A stretch of 64,000 nucleotides of DNA from Neonectria sp. B-13. Lineage: Eukaryota > Ascomycota > Sordariomycetes > Hypocreales > Nectriaceae. The notes beneath the pieces were generated by a model. That model was not told the DNA's origin. It made no database searches and was given only the letters and a program-made list of their open reading frames with translations. Position numbers and translations under genes: made by a program. Within the stretch, counting starts at the first letter, position 1; each line of letters begins with the position of its first letter. Below, one piece after another: positions 35,480-47,399 of this stretch. The DNA lies in the NCBI GenBank assembly GCA_002682825.1, contig NOKP01000046.1:62001-126000 (forward strand). Reading direction: 5' to 3'.

Positions 35480-36804
35480 CTATTCGGTACACACGTCGCA
35501 AGACCTGTAAAGGAACCACTCTAATACTGGGTTGGGCGATTGGTGCCACGTTGTCATTGCAACCACTTCATATTATGTACTTGACACGGAGGGGCAACAG
35601 CCTCTCGATAACGGAAGCATGACAATCTCAGTCTTTCCGCCACTCGCTGCCCGCACTTGGGGCCTTACTTTTGCGGCAGATGTGTTGGCGATTAAGGCTC
35701 TGTTGGCTTTTGTTTGTTTGTTTGTTTGTTTGTTTGTATTATTTAAGTCGTGCGGGATCTGTTCCTCTTGGGACAAGACGACGTGTTATGCAGGCTAAGA
35801 CAGGGATCTGTTGGCTTAGTACGGAGTACGGTAGTATAAGTCTAGGGTACTTATAAAATACTGGCCGATTTCGGCCGATTTCCCGCCCCTCAATTCTTTC
35901 CTCCTCCATAACCACGCGAACTGACATCACAAGACCAGCAAATCACGAAAAGACCGTATCAACGCATAGCCTCCAGAATACCAGGACTCAAAAGTACAGA
36001 TTTGATAAGGCTGAGAAGGGGAAAATGGTTAAGATCAAGCGTACGCGATTATCAACTGTAAGCGACGTGCCGGTCATTTCAATTGAGGACCGGAGTGTAT
36101 GTAAAGAGTGGCTTATATCATTCCGATCTTAATGAATGATGGAGTGCGATTGCAAAGAAGTAGAAAGAGTTCTTATCTATGACATCGCCACCAACCCGGA
36201 GATCTATGCCAACTGTAGACCGTTACTAGCGTCAGGCGACCCAAGAGGCACTATGGGAACGGAGGAATAGACTCATTGGAGTGTTAGCCTGAAGCAGTAA
36301 AGTTGACCCTAAATTAATATCCTAGGGGATAGAAACAAGAGTATTTGAGTCTCTGTTAGTAAGGCGTTCTTTTCAAGCTATATAGATAGGCATGGTATGC
36401 TTTCTTGTGTACTTATGAAAAGGGGGGAAGTTAGAAGAAATAGAGCTTATGTTAAAGAAGGAGTAAGAATAGAGTTTAGAGAAGGTCATTCAGTTATTAA
36501 TGTAGAGTGAGTTAAGAGGGGAAGTCAATATAAAACCATCTAGGACCTATTACTCAGGGTAGTCATGGATAGGTCTAGCATAAAAAAACAATATAGTGCT
36601 CTAGTGGATGGTAATACTGGTTTGATCTGCAGTTATAAGAGGGGGAGGGCCGGGGGCGATTTACAGTGAATGTTCTCCCTACTGATATTGGGTTATGAGA
36701 GCGGGTAGAGGCGTTAAGTCACTACAGTAAGGCATTGGTTCTTAACCAGGTATTCTGCAAATGGAAGGGAGAAGAGCGATATGTGAGGGAGATTGTGAGC
36801 AATC
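35480..36804. other. Intergenic region, no gene recognised
   Basis: It includes the promoter side of the BTB gene and, at 36300-36800, AT-richer sequence with no frame worth reporting. A TTTG microsatellite lies at 35707-35738. Confidence 0.4.
35707..35738 (+). repeat. TTTG microsatellite, about 7 units
   Basis: A perfect run of TTTG tetranucleotides. Confidence 0.9.
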
Positions 36805-37050
36805 TTGATCAGGTTAATAAAAGGTGTCCAAATACAGAACACAGTTGACCTATACAACGAGGAGTACTGCACCGCCAGTCTCGTCTATGATGCCAGGCAT
36901 GTTGCTTTCTACTTCGACGGAAAGAATCTCAAGGAGATCACCAACATGTCCGTGATTCCCACCGAGGAGATGGACCTTGGACTGTCGCTGTCTGCCACCT
37001 ATTCTTCACGTTCTAGTCCTCAACCTTCATATGTTGACAGTGGTCATTGA
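36805..37050 (+). pseudogene. C-terminal fragment of a concanavalin-A-like secreted domain (tentative)
   Basis: An 81-codon frame whose middle (NTVDLYNEEYCTASLVYD, then HVAFYFDGKNLKEIT and VIPTEEMDLGL) has the alternating pattern of a beta-sandwich. It resembles the laminin-G/concanavalin-A-like fold of fungal secreted glycan-binding proteins or glycosidases. There is no signal peptide, start context or upstream exon, so it is a fragment. The family call is an impression, not a firm match. Confidence 0.35.
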
Positions 37051-37315
37051 TTTTGCAGATTTCTGCTACTCCAGTCACTGTTGAATTCTTTTAAAAAATA
37101 TGAGTGGCGTATGCAGAAGCAGGCGCGTTCCAATTTCGTAATGCTACGTTAGATCAAGTTAAGGCTTAAAGCCTTAGAGCCTGATTGCGAACCACATAAG
37201 GCCTTACTATGTGATGCGGGCAACATTACCCTCCATTGGTTTTCGTCTTGTCATCATCATCTCCTGTCTCAGTCGACTTCTTTAGCTTTCATACTTCTCA
37301 AATCTACGACGCAAC

Positions 37316-40300
37316 ATGGCGGACCCGATCTCACTGGTCGGGACCGCTGTCGGCGTTATCTCACTCGGTATCCAGGTCTGTCGAGGCTTGTATAGCTATG
37401 TCGACTCTGTGCGGAGTCGTCACAAAGATCTTGACGCCATCTCATCTGAGATCCAGCACCTTATACAGGTGTTCCAATCTCTTAAGTCCCCAGATTGGAA
37501 GCACTTCCCAATCTCAACGCCCTAACAATCAACACCCTTCAGTCTTACATCACCCAAAAGTATCAAGGAACCAAGGATTTTCAGGAACTTCTCAACTCAT
37601 TTTAGGACTCATCCCAGCAGGACGTCAAAAAAAGTTGATGAATGCCGGACAAGCGTTGAACTTTGGAATACGACGCGCTGACTTGTCCAAGATGCAAAAA
37701 GAGTCAATTCGCTAATTACGGCTACCGAACTGAATCTGCAAATCATCAACTCGTGAGTTTCATCATCGGAATCATAAACTACATACTAACCGGCTTTATT
37801 AACAGTCAGCTTGGAATATTACACTCCGCAGAATTGGCGAAATTGAATACTGCTATTCACCCACAACTTTCAGTAACCAACCGGAGTTTGAGTCGTCTGC
37901 AACAGCAGACTGACGAGTCAGGAACACGCTTACACAGCTGGAAACCTGAGATCAAAACTACTTCACTTGAAGTTTGGACTGCTTTTGACTCGACAAGTCG
38001 CAATATCGATTCCGCCAATGTTAATATGGCATCGAAAAACCAAGCCGATTTCCAAGCATTGCAGATCCTTTGACAACTCAGCACCAGCAGACCTAAAGTC
38101 CGCTCACGGTCATGGTATGACATATCAATATCTTCTAGAAGCACACCTCTCGATACTTATCTCTTCAATAGCAAACCGCCCACACCACAGAGCTATCTCG
38201 GCTTCACCTCGAACTCATTTCAAAGCCCGCAGCCCTAGGCAAAGTGTGCGATGTGTTGAACAACAACCTTGCAGAAACACCTCGAAGGCGACATAGCCAG
38301 CGATCAACATCACTATCTTCCGTCTGCAGGTGTGGTATGAGAAACAGAGGCACCAGATCTATGAATACTACCCTTCAGATGGGGAGACTTCGTGGATGTG
38401 CCCAACAGCGCGAGTTATCACGGCATTAAAAAGAATTGCGCCTTTTACCTACCTCAAAAGCACACAAAGATTAGACTTTGGTTTAAACTCTCACTCTGCC
38501 AAGTCGTATCCCATCTGGTTAACATGAGTTTATAATATACAAGCGGAGCAGGCGGATTCCCCATTAGTCCCAGATTGAATGCAGTTCGGGTGGTGAATTA
38601 TAGCCCCGCCTTCAATCTAATCGATGGTTTGTTCAACTCCATTCTGACACATGCCTCACTCAGGCCACCTAAGAAGTATCATGAACAATTCACTACGGCG
38701 GGAAATCAGATACTTTCCCTTTTCCGAAGCGGGCAAGCTTCACCACATGACAAGACACCTCTGGGAGCACAATTCTCCATGTACTGGCCTCGTCGACCCA
38801 TACTTGAACCAAAATCTCAGTAGCTAACGGTATTCCAGCACATTGAATCTCACTGTGCTGCAGGTTGGGATTGCCCTAATGCCTCAGAACAAGAAAAGAC
38901 CGGTTACCACATTTTCCAACTACTAAGGGTATTAATATCCGCTGGCGTACCTGTTGGAGAGACTGGTCAGGTTGGGTGGTAAGCGTCAGATGTGTTCAAC
39001 TTAAGCATCATTTGTTTTATTCGTGGAGACTTTCGATGCTGATTTACGGGAAAGGACGTTCCTCGATAGGCTGGCCGCGGGCTCTCGAGTGGTTGGGTGG
39101 TCCTTGGCAGCCCACTCATCAATTTGGAAGATGGCGGCAGAAATCTCGCTCTTCATCGAGACGGAGCTCTTCACCAAAGTAAGGTTCCCGATCACTCTCC
39201 TTGTGATGAATAACCCAGCCCTCATTAATTGTAAAAAATGTCCAAGTTTTATATCTCTTGCGGAAACTAATAGCCTCTAGAGCTTGACCTGACTCCGCTC
39301 ACAATAGCCATTTTATTGAAATCTGAGGCAACTGTGCGCGCAATATTGGAAAAGTCTTTTGACGCAATATTTGAAAGATACCGTAGCCTAACTATGTTAT
39401 ACTTGTCTTCAGATTAGCTAATTAGACTATCTATTTTACTCCCCGCCGGCAGATTCACACTAGTTGACGAGAATTGGGCCCGAGAGGGCATATAAATTCA
39501 GCATTAGAACTTGCACTAGAATTTCGCTGCGAGGAGGCTGTGCAAATTTTGCTCGATTGTGGAGCTATGTGGGATCCAAGTAAAACGTTCTTGATTACAG
39601 TGACGTCGCTCGAATGTCGTCAGCGCCTGGCAGCAAATCTGGCAGACAGAAAAAGAAGGCTATATTCCATCGCGAAGGAGACGTTATCAGCAGACGAACT
39701 TAGCCGGATTGAACTGCTAGACGGAGGATTATTCGACGCGGAAAATCTTTCGTCACTCAAAAACTTCGATCCAAGGGTGTCGAAGTTCCAAAGTTTCTCG
39801 TTGTATATGAACACTACGAGGATGTTTATTTGAGTGGGGGTCTAGACATAGGCCATTTTTCACTTTTCTTCGAGTCTGGCCTTTCCAACATACACGACAG
39901 AAACATACAGGGCCTCCTCCCGCTCAACGTCGCCAGGATTGGGACCTATCTATACCTTGGATATGGAGAGATAGACGTGTCATTTCTCTGCCCTAGCGTT
40001 CTATCCTGGCCCCTCTAGCACTATTGTCAAAATCAATCTGTCATGGATTCATTGTCCCTTGGTCTCAATACTTCAGCAGTTGGATTTCATTTCTTGATTT
40101 TCAGGTTGGTAAAGGAACTCGACCTTTGGACGGTGAATTCAAGGATAGAGCTCTTGGAGCTCCTAACTTTCCTAGATCACTTCTTCCATAAAGCATTTGA
40201 AAACACAGGCAGCGATGACTGCAATTGTTGGTGTAGTACTGGTGGTTCTCTACTAATCAATACATATTTGAAGGCCCTGACGGATGAAATGGTCGAGTCA

Positions 40301-40888
40301 TTATTTTTCGGGTCCGGTCTCACACATTGGGGAACAGAGAATTTATCATTAGATCCTGACTATTCAGTCATGTATTGGTATACTCTGTTACGTCTCTCAG
40401 CCAAGTTGCTTCGTTTTTTAACCTTCGAGGCACTCGGAAAGACGCACACTTGCTATATCATCGAAAGTATACCGGTTGTCAACACTATGGGCAAATGCTG
40501 GATGCTCACTCGGTTTGCTGGAAATGTTGAAGAAATTCAAGTCGAAGAGGAAGAACAAGGCAAACGCCTTGAAATACTTACCCAGGACTTTCAATCTCGG
40601 CTTGCTGAGTCTCAAGAATCACTGTCGGGGTTCGTTTTAGGTACTAGCAGGAAAGAATGGCAAGTGAGTGCATTCCGTCATTTGAGGAGTCAGACACGAT
40701 TGCTCAAATTGGTGTTCGTGTTGATAAGACATGAAAGCGCCCCAAACCTTGCGCGTTCTTCTCAACTCACGTTAAGGGAAGACAAAACACTGATGTCTCT
40801 GAGGAGCATTTTAGGATGGAGATTCGACTTTTTGACTTCCGACAAGAATCCTGACGAACAGAGTCAGAGTGGAGGGAGTGAGGACTAG
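37316..40888 (+). pseudogene. Fungal NLR-type protein relic: Helo-like N-terminus, ankyrin region, C-terminal domain
   Basis: The start at 37316 reads MADPISLVGTAVGVISLGIQ, the hallmark of the fungal Helo-like (STAND) N-terminal domain. Shifts are needed at about 37510-37620 and 37700 to follow KLMNAGQALNFGIRRADLSK and then VNSLITATELNLQIIN. An intron at 37753-37805 (53 nt) still joins to LGILHSAELAKLN and SLSRLQQQTDESG. Further fragments are at 38310-38527 (VWYEKQRHQIYEYYP), 39474-39833 (ankyrin-like SALELALEFRCEEAVQILLDCG) and 39830-40018. The last exon, 40043-40888, is an intact 281-codon frame with a coiled-coil (VEEEEQGKRLEILTQDFQSR). Such proteins are intracellular sensors, some linked to heterokaryon incompatibility. 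Frameshifts and stops make this copy dead. Confidence 0.75.
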
Positions 40889-41659
40889 CATCGTAGTAGT
40901 GAGTATCGCCACAGACACCAGTGGTTTCACTGTTGAAAGGCAGAGTAATGTTCAAAATCGCCGATCAACTCCACCCTTTTGACTCTATCGCACTCCTCTC
41001 AGACCACATCAGAGGGATCCTCACTGTTGTGTCTGTTTTTGCCTTACTCTCAGCATGGATTGGCCGCCGACTTTAGCCGTTTCTGAAGCGATCGTCAGCA
41101 CATACGACCATAGCTCTTAGAAAATACGGGATCCCGTCCGCTCTCCCTTAGTCAAGCTGAGAAGCGGTGAATTAGTACTCGGGTCGGTGACGACCGGGGA
41201 ATCCTCACTGTTGTATGTCTTTTCTTTTTGCTCTTTGAGGATGTTTGCACAGTAATGGGATGATAATACCCTCATTAATCCAGCTCTTCGATCAATCATC
41301 ACACGCAGCGACGGTTTCTAAGCGCCAACTCCCACCGTTTAGTCACTTGATAACCGTTATAAACTGTGAGCTTTAGCGAGAATCAGTTGTTGTGCATCTG
41401 TATTAGTCTCGGCGCGTGGACTGATGATTGAAATTGAAATAAGCCGCGATTGCCTAGACGCAAGCAATGTAGGAAGAAAGCCTTGGGATTGCGGTCTTTC
41501 TTGGTCTCATGCCGATGTTGGAATCTAGGTGTGATATCGGAACCAATCCTCCATTTAAGTACGTCAGGACATGTGAAGTTTGGCGCGGACTCAAAACGCA
41601 AGAACACTCCCTGGCCTTACTACCTTATTACACCACGCCCGGGCTGTCCACGACGCAAT
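40889..41659. other. No gene recognised
   Basis: Intergenic. Small frames on both strands without domains. Confidence 0.4.
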
Positions 41660-42400
41660 AGTTGTCTACTTGTCCTTCTCTCTACAGGTAGAGAAGTTAA
41701 AAGAGGCGTTGCTAACTCCGGCCTGAACGCTCGCATTGTGATCTCCAAATGTATATGTGTTGACTACCCTGTCCTGATCCTTACGCGCACTTGTGGCTGT
41801 GGCTTGGCTGCTCGAAAGCAGCTCTTTGAGAAACTTAAGGGATGTTTCCAGGGCAAACTTCTCAGTTTCCACCTGGTTAGTTGCGCTAGTCTGATCAACA
41901 GCTCATGGGCGTCATCATACGTTGCAAGATGAAGCTCTTCTAGCTTGCTATTCACCCCGCCGAGCTGTTTCTCCATCATAGCAATCACTGTCATAATCTC
42001 CGCCTCCTTCGTCGATATCATCTTCATCATCTGCTCGGTCGCATTCGTCTGTTGAAGGGAACTGTGTCTGCCTCTCCTTAATGTCATTATGTTCCAGGCC
42101 GGAAGGTGCAACTCACAATGTCGCAATGCTCACAACAGAAGTAAGCGTTATCTTACAGGTCTGGAGCTGGAGCTGGTCCAACGTGGACGTTATTTGACTC
42201 TGCCTGAAGAGGTCAATCATTGTCCGATCCCGCAAAGATAGCTTTCCGTCGTGGATATTCTGGGTTCAGCTGGAAGAAGCTGGAAGAGTATTACAGCAAG
42301 CTCGGATAGTCTGCCTTGTTCGCAGTAGCAGTCATCCTTCATCAGAGATTCGGCATCAGCTGCCCTTGATACTCCTGTGACCTGAGCTGCCCTCAACCTG
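41660..42400 (-). pseudogene. N-terminal domain of a second fungal STAND/NLR-type protein
   Basis: On the minus strand three blocks are in order. 42340-42120 has LSELAVILFQLLP and, in another frame, DLFRQSQITSTLDQLQLQT. 42126-41900 has NATEQMMKMISTKEAEIMTV and MEKQLGGVNSKLEELHLAT. After a one-base shift at about 41885, 41872-41666 has VETEKFALETSLKFLKELLS and NTYTFGDHNASVQAGVSNA. This is the helical N-terminal signalling domain of fungal STAND proteins, which normally precedes NACHT or NB-ARC modules. No nucleotide-binding module follows downstream on this strand, so only the N-terminal part remains. An intron probably once separated the SVVSIATL and RRGRHSSLQ segments. Confidence 0.7.
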
Positions 42401-42457
42401 GCACCCAAAGTGGGGTATAATGAGGCTACCTTGAGTGTATATAATTAGTATGTTTAT

Positions 42458-44631
42458 ATGTACGTATATGTTTTGTCCGGGGGCCGTGAGGTGGGTAAAA
42501 TCCCCCGAACGTATGACATTGTTTGCGCGAAGTCTCGCTCTTTCCAGGAGAAGCCAGGCATGGGCCGCTGGAGGGCGAAAGACGAGAGCCGATCATTTTA
42601 CCTGGCTTACACCCTTCCTGCCCAAGATCTCGCGCCCTTCTGGCGTTCGGTTGTCGAGAAAGCAAATAGGTTGCAAATCCCTACTTGGCGCGGAGAAACC
42701 GTCGCCTACTTCCAACATCCACGCCTGCTCTTTCAGGCTTACGACTTGAAAAATACTTTTGCTCGGCCAAGCCTTGAAGAAACACTTTCCCACTTTAAAG
42801 ATACAGTCCTGACAGCTGTCGACTCCAACCAACTGGATATTCGCTCTTGTTGGCTTGACATCGGAACTCGAGACTATGTCACTAGCACTCGCTCGCAAGA
42901 ACTTCGACGAAGCGAACCTTTTACCCTTCTCTGGAAAAGCCAGTGCAACCGCCGCCTTCACCAACGGCTACTAGATGTTGCACCGGACGCCCCTTTGACG
43001 GCGACCTACTTTCGCTCTTTTCGCTCCACGACACTGGTACCTTGACATCGAAAGTGAAGCCTACATGGACCTTAAACCTGGGTCATCCAGACTCTTGACA
43101 GGCCGGCATCATCCACGCCAAGGCGTATAGCTCGAATAAGGAGCTCTTTGCCGTCATATTCAGTAACTACAGCCTATTTGGCTCGGGCTTCCTGCCACTC
43201 CTTGCTCTTGACGAAGGGATGATCCAGGACCTTGCGACCATGACCCAGGACCGCCAGCGGGCTTATGTCACCCGGCTCAACCGGGAGTCCCTTCTTCGTA
43301 CTTGGGAGGCGAACAAGCGGCACTTGAAAGCTATCTCAGATCCGCAAGCCCTGAAAAATGACGGGCTTCGGAAGGAGGTCACCTTCCGCCTTGACACTAT
43401 CTTGAAGATGTGGGGTCACGGCTTCTTTGACTCGACCATAGCCCCCACACCGGCCCGCTCTCCCGAACACTCCCACTCCATTCCGAGACAGGAGAGCACT
43501 ACCCCTTCTGGGCTGTCCCTACGAGGCACATCAATGCCTTGATCTTCACGCAAGCTGCCCGCCTCGTTCTCCCACTTGATCACCTCTTCCAAGAGGCATC
43601 GTTAACTCCACCTAGTCAGGAAACTCCTCGCCATCCTGCCGAGTCGTCCATCCGGCGAATCCTCGCCTTCTACACTGCCCAGCTTTTCTGTCGGCTCCTT
43701 ATACATAACTTCAGCAGCGAGCGGGAGCTCAACTATGACAAGTGGATCTGGCTCCCACTATGGAGGGTGCGGGCGCGGGGACGATCACTCAAGGAGCGGC
43801 GGGGTCTTGGGCTTGACAAGCCTATAAACGCATCGGGGATGCTTTGGATTCCCCATGCTCAGGTTGACTGGCGGCAAGGACACCTCGCGCTTGATACGTC
43901 AGTCCAACTCTACATTCCCAGAAACCTTCTCCAGGCGCGGCTCGCCTCTCAGGCGAACGTCCAAGCCCTTACCACCTCCCAGCTCACCGTTGAGTATTTC
44001 CTCCAAGAGTGGTTCCAAGATGCTCGGCAAGCTTTCAGTGAGGGGCGAGACAAGGAGGGGAAGGTGATAGCTGATCGCATCATGAAACTCTCTGCAGAGG
44101 AAATTGCACGCGCATACAACCAGCACCTCCTATCAAAGATTCACTCGTACTGGGAGCGGGTGCGTGACAGCCTTGGGCGCAATGCCCTTCCCGTCCTTTT
44201 TTGGTTGCAGCAGGCGCAGGAGGATGCAGCAGCTGAGACCAGCCAGATTTTGACAGCTCAAACGATCTGGGAGATCTACATGGAGGTGGGCTGTGTATAC
44301 TACGGCGCTGCCTGATAGCGCCCTAGGTGGTTCTCAAATGCCAGGCGAGCTCCCCTGTTGGATGACCACGCGCAAGTATTTGCCTCCAAAGGATAGCTGG
44401 TCAGATTTTGTTTTCCGACATCTCTTCGGCCGCTCAACCCCACCGAAATGGAGCCGTAATCACTTCCTCCAAGTCCACCGAACTTTCAAAACTCTCTGGA
44501 GTGCTATCAGCGAATGGGCGGGCCCATTTGACGACCATCTGAGGCGTATTCTCGGCAGCTGTATTAAAGGTAGCTTTTTCCACCGTTATACCCATAAAAT
44601 GCTGATAACGTTAGAATTGGGAGACTGGTAA
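42458..44631 (+). pseudogene. Large protein of unknown family, about 720 codons, frameshifted
   Basis: Four frames in order form one coherent helical protein. The first, 42470-43045, includes ESRSFYLAYTLPAQDLAPFW and QHPRLLFQAYDLKNTF. The second, about 43110-43500, includes GIIHAKAYSSNKELFAVIF and LLALDEGMIQDL. The third, about 43490-44315, includes FWAVPTRHINALIFTQAARL and YNQHLLSKIHSYWERVRDSL. The fourth, 44305-44631, includes DDHLRRILGSCIKGSF. At least three single-base frame breaks separate them. GC content is normal and there is no RIP pattern. No catalytic motif, zinc finger or membrane segment is seen and I do not recognise the family. It may be a multi-copy gene of dispensable fungal DNA or part of an unrecognised mobile element. 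Confidence 0.6.
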
Positions 44632-44942
44632 TCGGCAAACAGTTGATTAGGTGACGTGAAGCATGTGATACTTGGTGGAATTTAGCGTGGTGTTTTTCTT
44701 TTCTACCATTCAGATAAATATGCAGTTTAGGTGCTTAATGGACGCAATCTTGGCTACCGTGAGATTTAAAGCGGGATTGCTATCCTAGGACTTTGGCAGG
44801 GAATCAGGAGGTCTCCTACGGCATACCAAGGCTTTTAAGACGAAGGTGTCAAGTTTCAGCGGTATAGGACGAGCCGGTGATGATTATGGTTTGAAAGGTT
44901 GTCAGCTACATAGGGTAGCTCATCAGCAACCACGCCGACCAG
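44632..44942. other. No gene recognised
   Basis: Short spacer with no frame of interest. Confidence 0.4.
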
Positions 44943-45362
44943 CTAGCTACGTAGAAAAGCGGCCGCGATCAAGGAGAAAAGAAAGCTACCGAGGAGGGCA
45001 CTGTATGCAATAATGAACCAAGATGACCATATTTCAACCAAGGTCGGTCTATTCACCATCCAGAAAACGATCAAGCAACCATCTAGGCCAAATCCTTCCA
45101 ACTTTAGTATGCCAGCACCACGTCTCAGTGTCTGAGCGTCTGGGAAACTGCTGCTTGCCACTATCCTGTAACAGTACGTATAGGGACTCAGGAGCAGCGG
45201 TACGCTCAATGGAGAATCACAGAATTGGCTAGACTTACGCCTCAGTTCTTCAACTCGGGTATGTATACGCTTTAGTTCTGGGCCAGTCAAGAGGGCCAAA
45301 ATACCCTTACTAACATGAGACCGCTTGGCGCCAAGGGAGTGAGTGGTTGCGAAAAGGTACAC
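44943..45362 (-). CDS. Small membrane protein, about 113 aa, one intron
   Basis: Exon 1 is 45362-45239 and exon 2 is 45160-44943. The 78-nt intron has a GTAAGT donor and an AG acceptor and its removal keeps the frame (342 nt in total). The N-terminal part is basic (GPELKRIHTRVEELRR). The C-terminal half holds two hydrophobic segments, GCLIVFWMVN and WFIIAYSALLGSFLFSLIAA, ending at LRS before the stop. The layout suggests a membrane-anchored C-terminus. The family is not recognised. The start may lie further upstream, so it could be the last two exons of a larger or truncated gene. Confidence 0.4.
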   Translation of the reverse strand: MYLFATTHSLGAKRSHVSKGILALLTGPELKRIHTRVEELRRKSSQFCDSPLSVPLLLSPYTYCYRIVASSSFPDAQTLRRGAGILKLEGFGLDGCLIVFWMVNRPTLVEIWSSWFIIAYSALLGSFLFSLIAAAFLRS

Positions 45363-45596
45363 ATAGATGAGCTAAAGCCCGACGCGATAGAGGCTGTCGC
45401 CCTCGACCCTGTTTGTGTTCTGAACAGTGGCCTGAGGAAACATAGAAACCCTCGCGTCCCCTGCTGAGAAGGAAGACGTCAGCTTGCCTGCAGATCTAGC
45501 TAAGATTGTAGGCCTGGCTCTACTTCACCGTATATGCTGTCTCTTGCCCACCATTACCCGTTCACTGCACAGCCCACTGATAGAATGAATAGCAAC
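45363..45596. other. Short spacer
   Basis: No feature seen. Confidence 0.3.
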
Positions 45597-46140
45597 GGTG
45601 ACGGCAAGATTGTCGAGTGGGAGACGTGTCGCGACCCCTCAGTTGGCGGCCACTCAACTGTGTAAACTTCAGCAGCGACGCCAATGTGCATGCCGTGTAC
45701 GAAAGACTTCATCGGCAGACGGCATCTGCTGGTTTACCAAAGCAAGGACAACGTGCTGGTTGTCTACGACGCCATCAAGTCCATGGCAGCCCCCCCGCTG
45801 ACAGGTGACACGCCAGGCTGGACGGTCGACTGCTCCAAGAAGCGTGTCGTGAAGGACACTCCTCTGGCTGCCACCATTGTGTCTACTGGTGCTTCGCATC
45901 GTCGTCTGCTTTGTCGGTGCCAAGGACGAGACGGACAGACATCTATCTGCTCAGCGCCTGGGCAGCAACTGCATCGCCATCAAGCCGGCAAACAAACCCA
46001 GGAGAAGACAGAATCACAAACAAAATGGGTTCAAGTACCAATCACCAACGAGGCAATTCGGTCTAACCCGGCAGTTAGAAACTCCCAGAGACAGTCCGGC
46101 CAACTCGCCCAATAAGGAAGGTAGGGTGCCCCACAAGTGA
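45597..46140 (+). pseudogene. Possible beta-propeller lectin fragment, frameshifted (tentative)
   Basis: Successive frames read GDGKIVEWET, then NFSSDANVHAVYERLH, then HLLVYQSKDNVLVVYDAI and DTPGWTVDCSKKRVVKDTPL. Blades alternating W/Y with short acidic turns recall fungal fucose-lectin-type six-bladed propellers. At least two frame changes are needed and there is no signal peptide or proper start, so it is a relic at best. The family assignment is tentative. Confidence 0.3.
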
Positions 46141-47293
46141 ATCAAGTGCCGAATTGCCGGTTCGCAGCCCATTTGGAAACGCCAATTGGTTTAGGTTGAC
46201 CCCACCGCAGGAGGGAACTTTTGCGCCAGTTGCCGTGGTGTCTGGACTTTGTATTCCCGGGCCCAAGGCGATCTGCATAGCGGCAAGTCAGCTGTTGTTG
46301 ATCCGGCCGACAAGCTTAAAAAGGTAACCAAGGGAACTTGTGTAGGCGCCGTAGACCACGTCCACATCTAGACTGCGGAATGTCTGTAACACTAGAAACA
46401 TTCTGTCGCAATCAACTCCTGATTTTCTATCAAGATAAAGGGACTTTTGTTCATGCACCTCGGGTCCAGCCTGCTCAGGAACGAATGTCATAACTGGTAC
46501 CACGCCGATCCGATAAAGAGGGACATTCAGTGAAGAATATCCAGGTAGTAGTATTCATGCTGCATGTGGCGGTATCTTCAGAGCCCTTATCAGACCCGCG
46601 GCTAGTTAAGGGAACTCTAATATGTCCATGTGCCCCAATCTTTGCTGTATGAGGTGGGCAAAGAAGATTATTTCCATTCCCATTTCCTTTACAGGATTAT
46701 GAAGCAGCACTAATGAATTAATACAATGACTAGGGATTCAAGTCTCCAAAGCCAAAAGTCTACCCGGGCTAATCTTCATAGGCAATCTTCGCTAGCTGTC
46801 TCCATAAACAAATATAATGCGGAAGGATATTTCTACACTAATCAAGACAGGATTCGTATCGACTTTCCAGTGGGTTACGGACGGATAACCGGCTTCACAT
46901 TCAAATCGCACTCAGTAGACGTAGAAACATCATGTATGAGCTCATCGCAACATGCCCAACTCGCTCTCTACAAACACGAGAATAGAGCGCAATGATTCGC
47001 CAGATATGCTTAGATGATATACTAAAGGGGCAACTCGCCCATAAACCCTGTAGGCCGAAACCTACCCATGTACCCGAGTTAGGTGTGGGGGCTGCCTGAT
47101 GCGGCAGGTGTTGGGCTATACGGCTGCGAACGAACAACTAAATCATTGCACGCCGAACGAATATCGTGATTCTGCGGAACTAGTAGATGCTTCAACCCCA
47201 GTCAAACTAGATACGCTCGTCAATCGCATCATGCCGGTTTTCCGAGAAGACATGTGCAGAAACGGGGCAGATCCAACTCGTTGGATGACTTTG
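46141..47293. other. Promoter side of the protease gene; one weak frame
   Basis: The frame at 46726-46995 (89 codons, plus; NAEGYFYTNQDRIRIDFPVG) looks protein-like but cannot be assigned. Other frames are shadows or chance. No RNA gene or repeat is seen. Confidence 0.35.
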
Positions 47294-47300
47294 TATATAA
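47294..47300 (+). promoter_or_regulatory. TATA box of the aspartic protease gene
   Basis: TATATAA lies about 100 bp upstream of the ATG at 47400. Confidence 0.5.
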
Positions 47301-47399
47301 ATGCAGCTCTTCGTTCGTGATTTTGCGACTTCTTTCTTTTCAGAATCATCCGCTCAAGAATCTTCTACTGCCTACTGACTATCATCTCTTCTCGACACA

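Noticed and set aside
42435..44631. Starship-type cargo or captain (DUF3435 tyrosine recombinase)
   Set aside because: No recombinase motif is visible in the unknown large protein or elsewhere; nothing supports a Starship.
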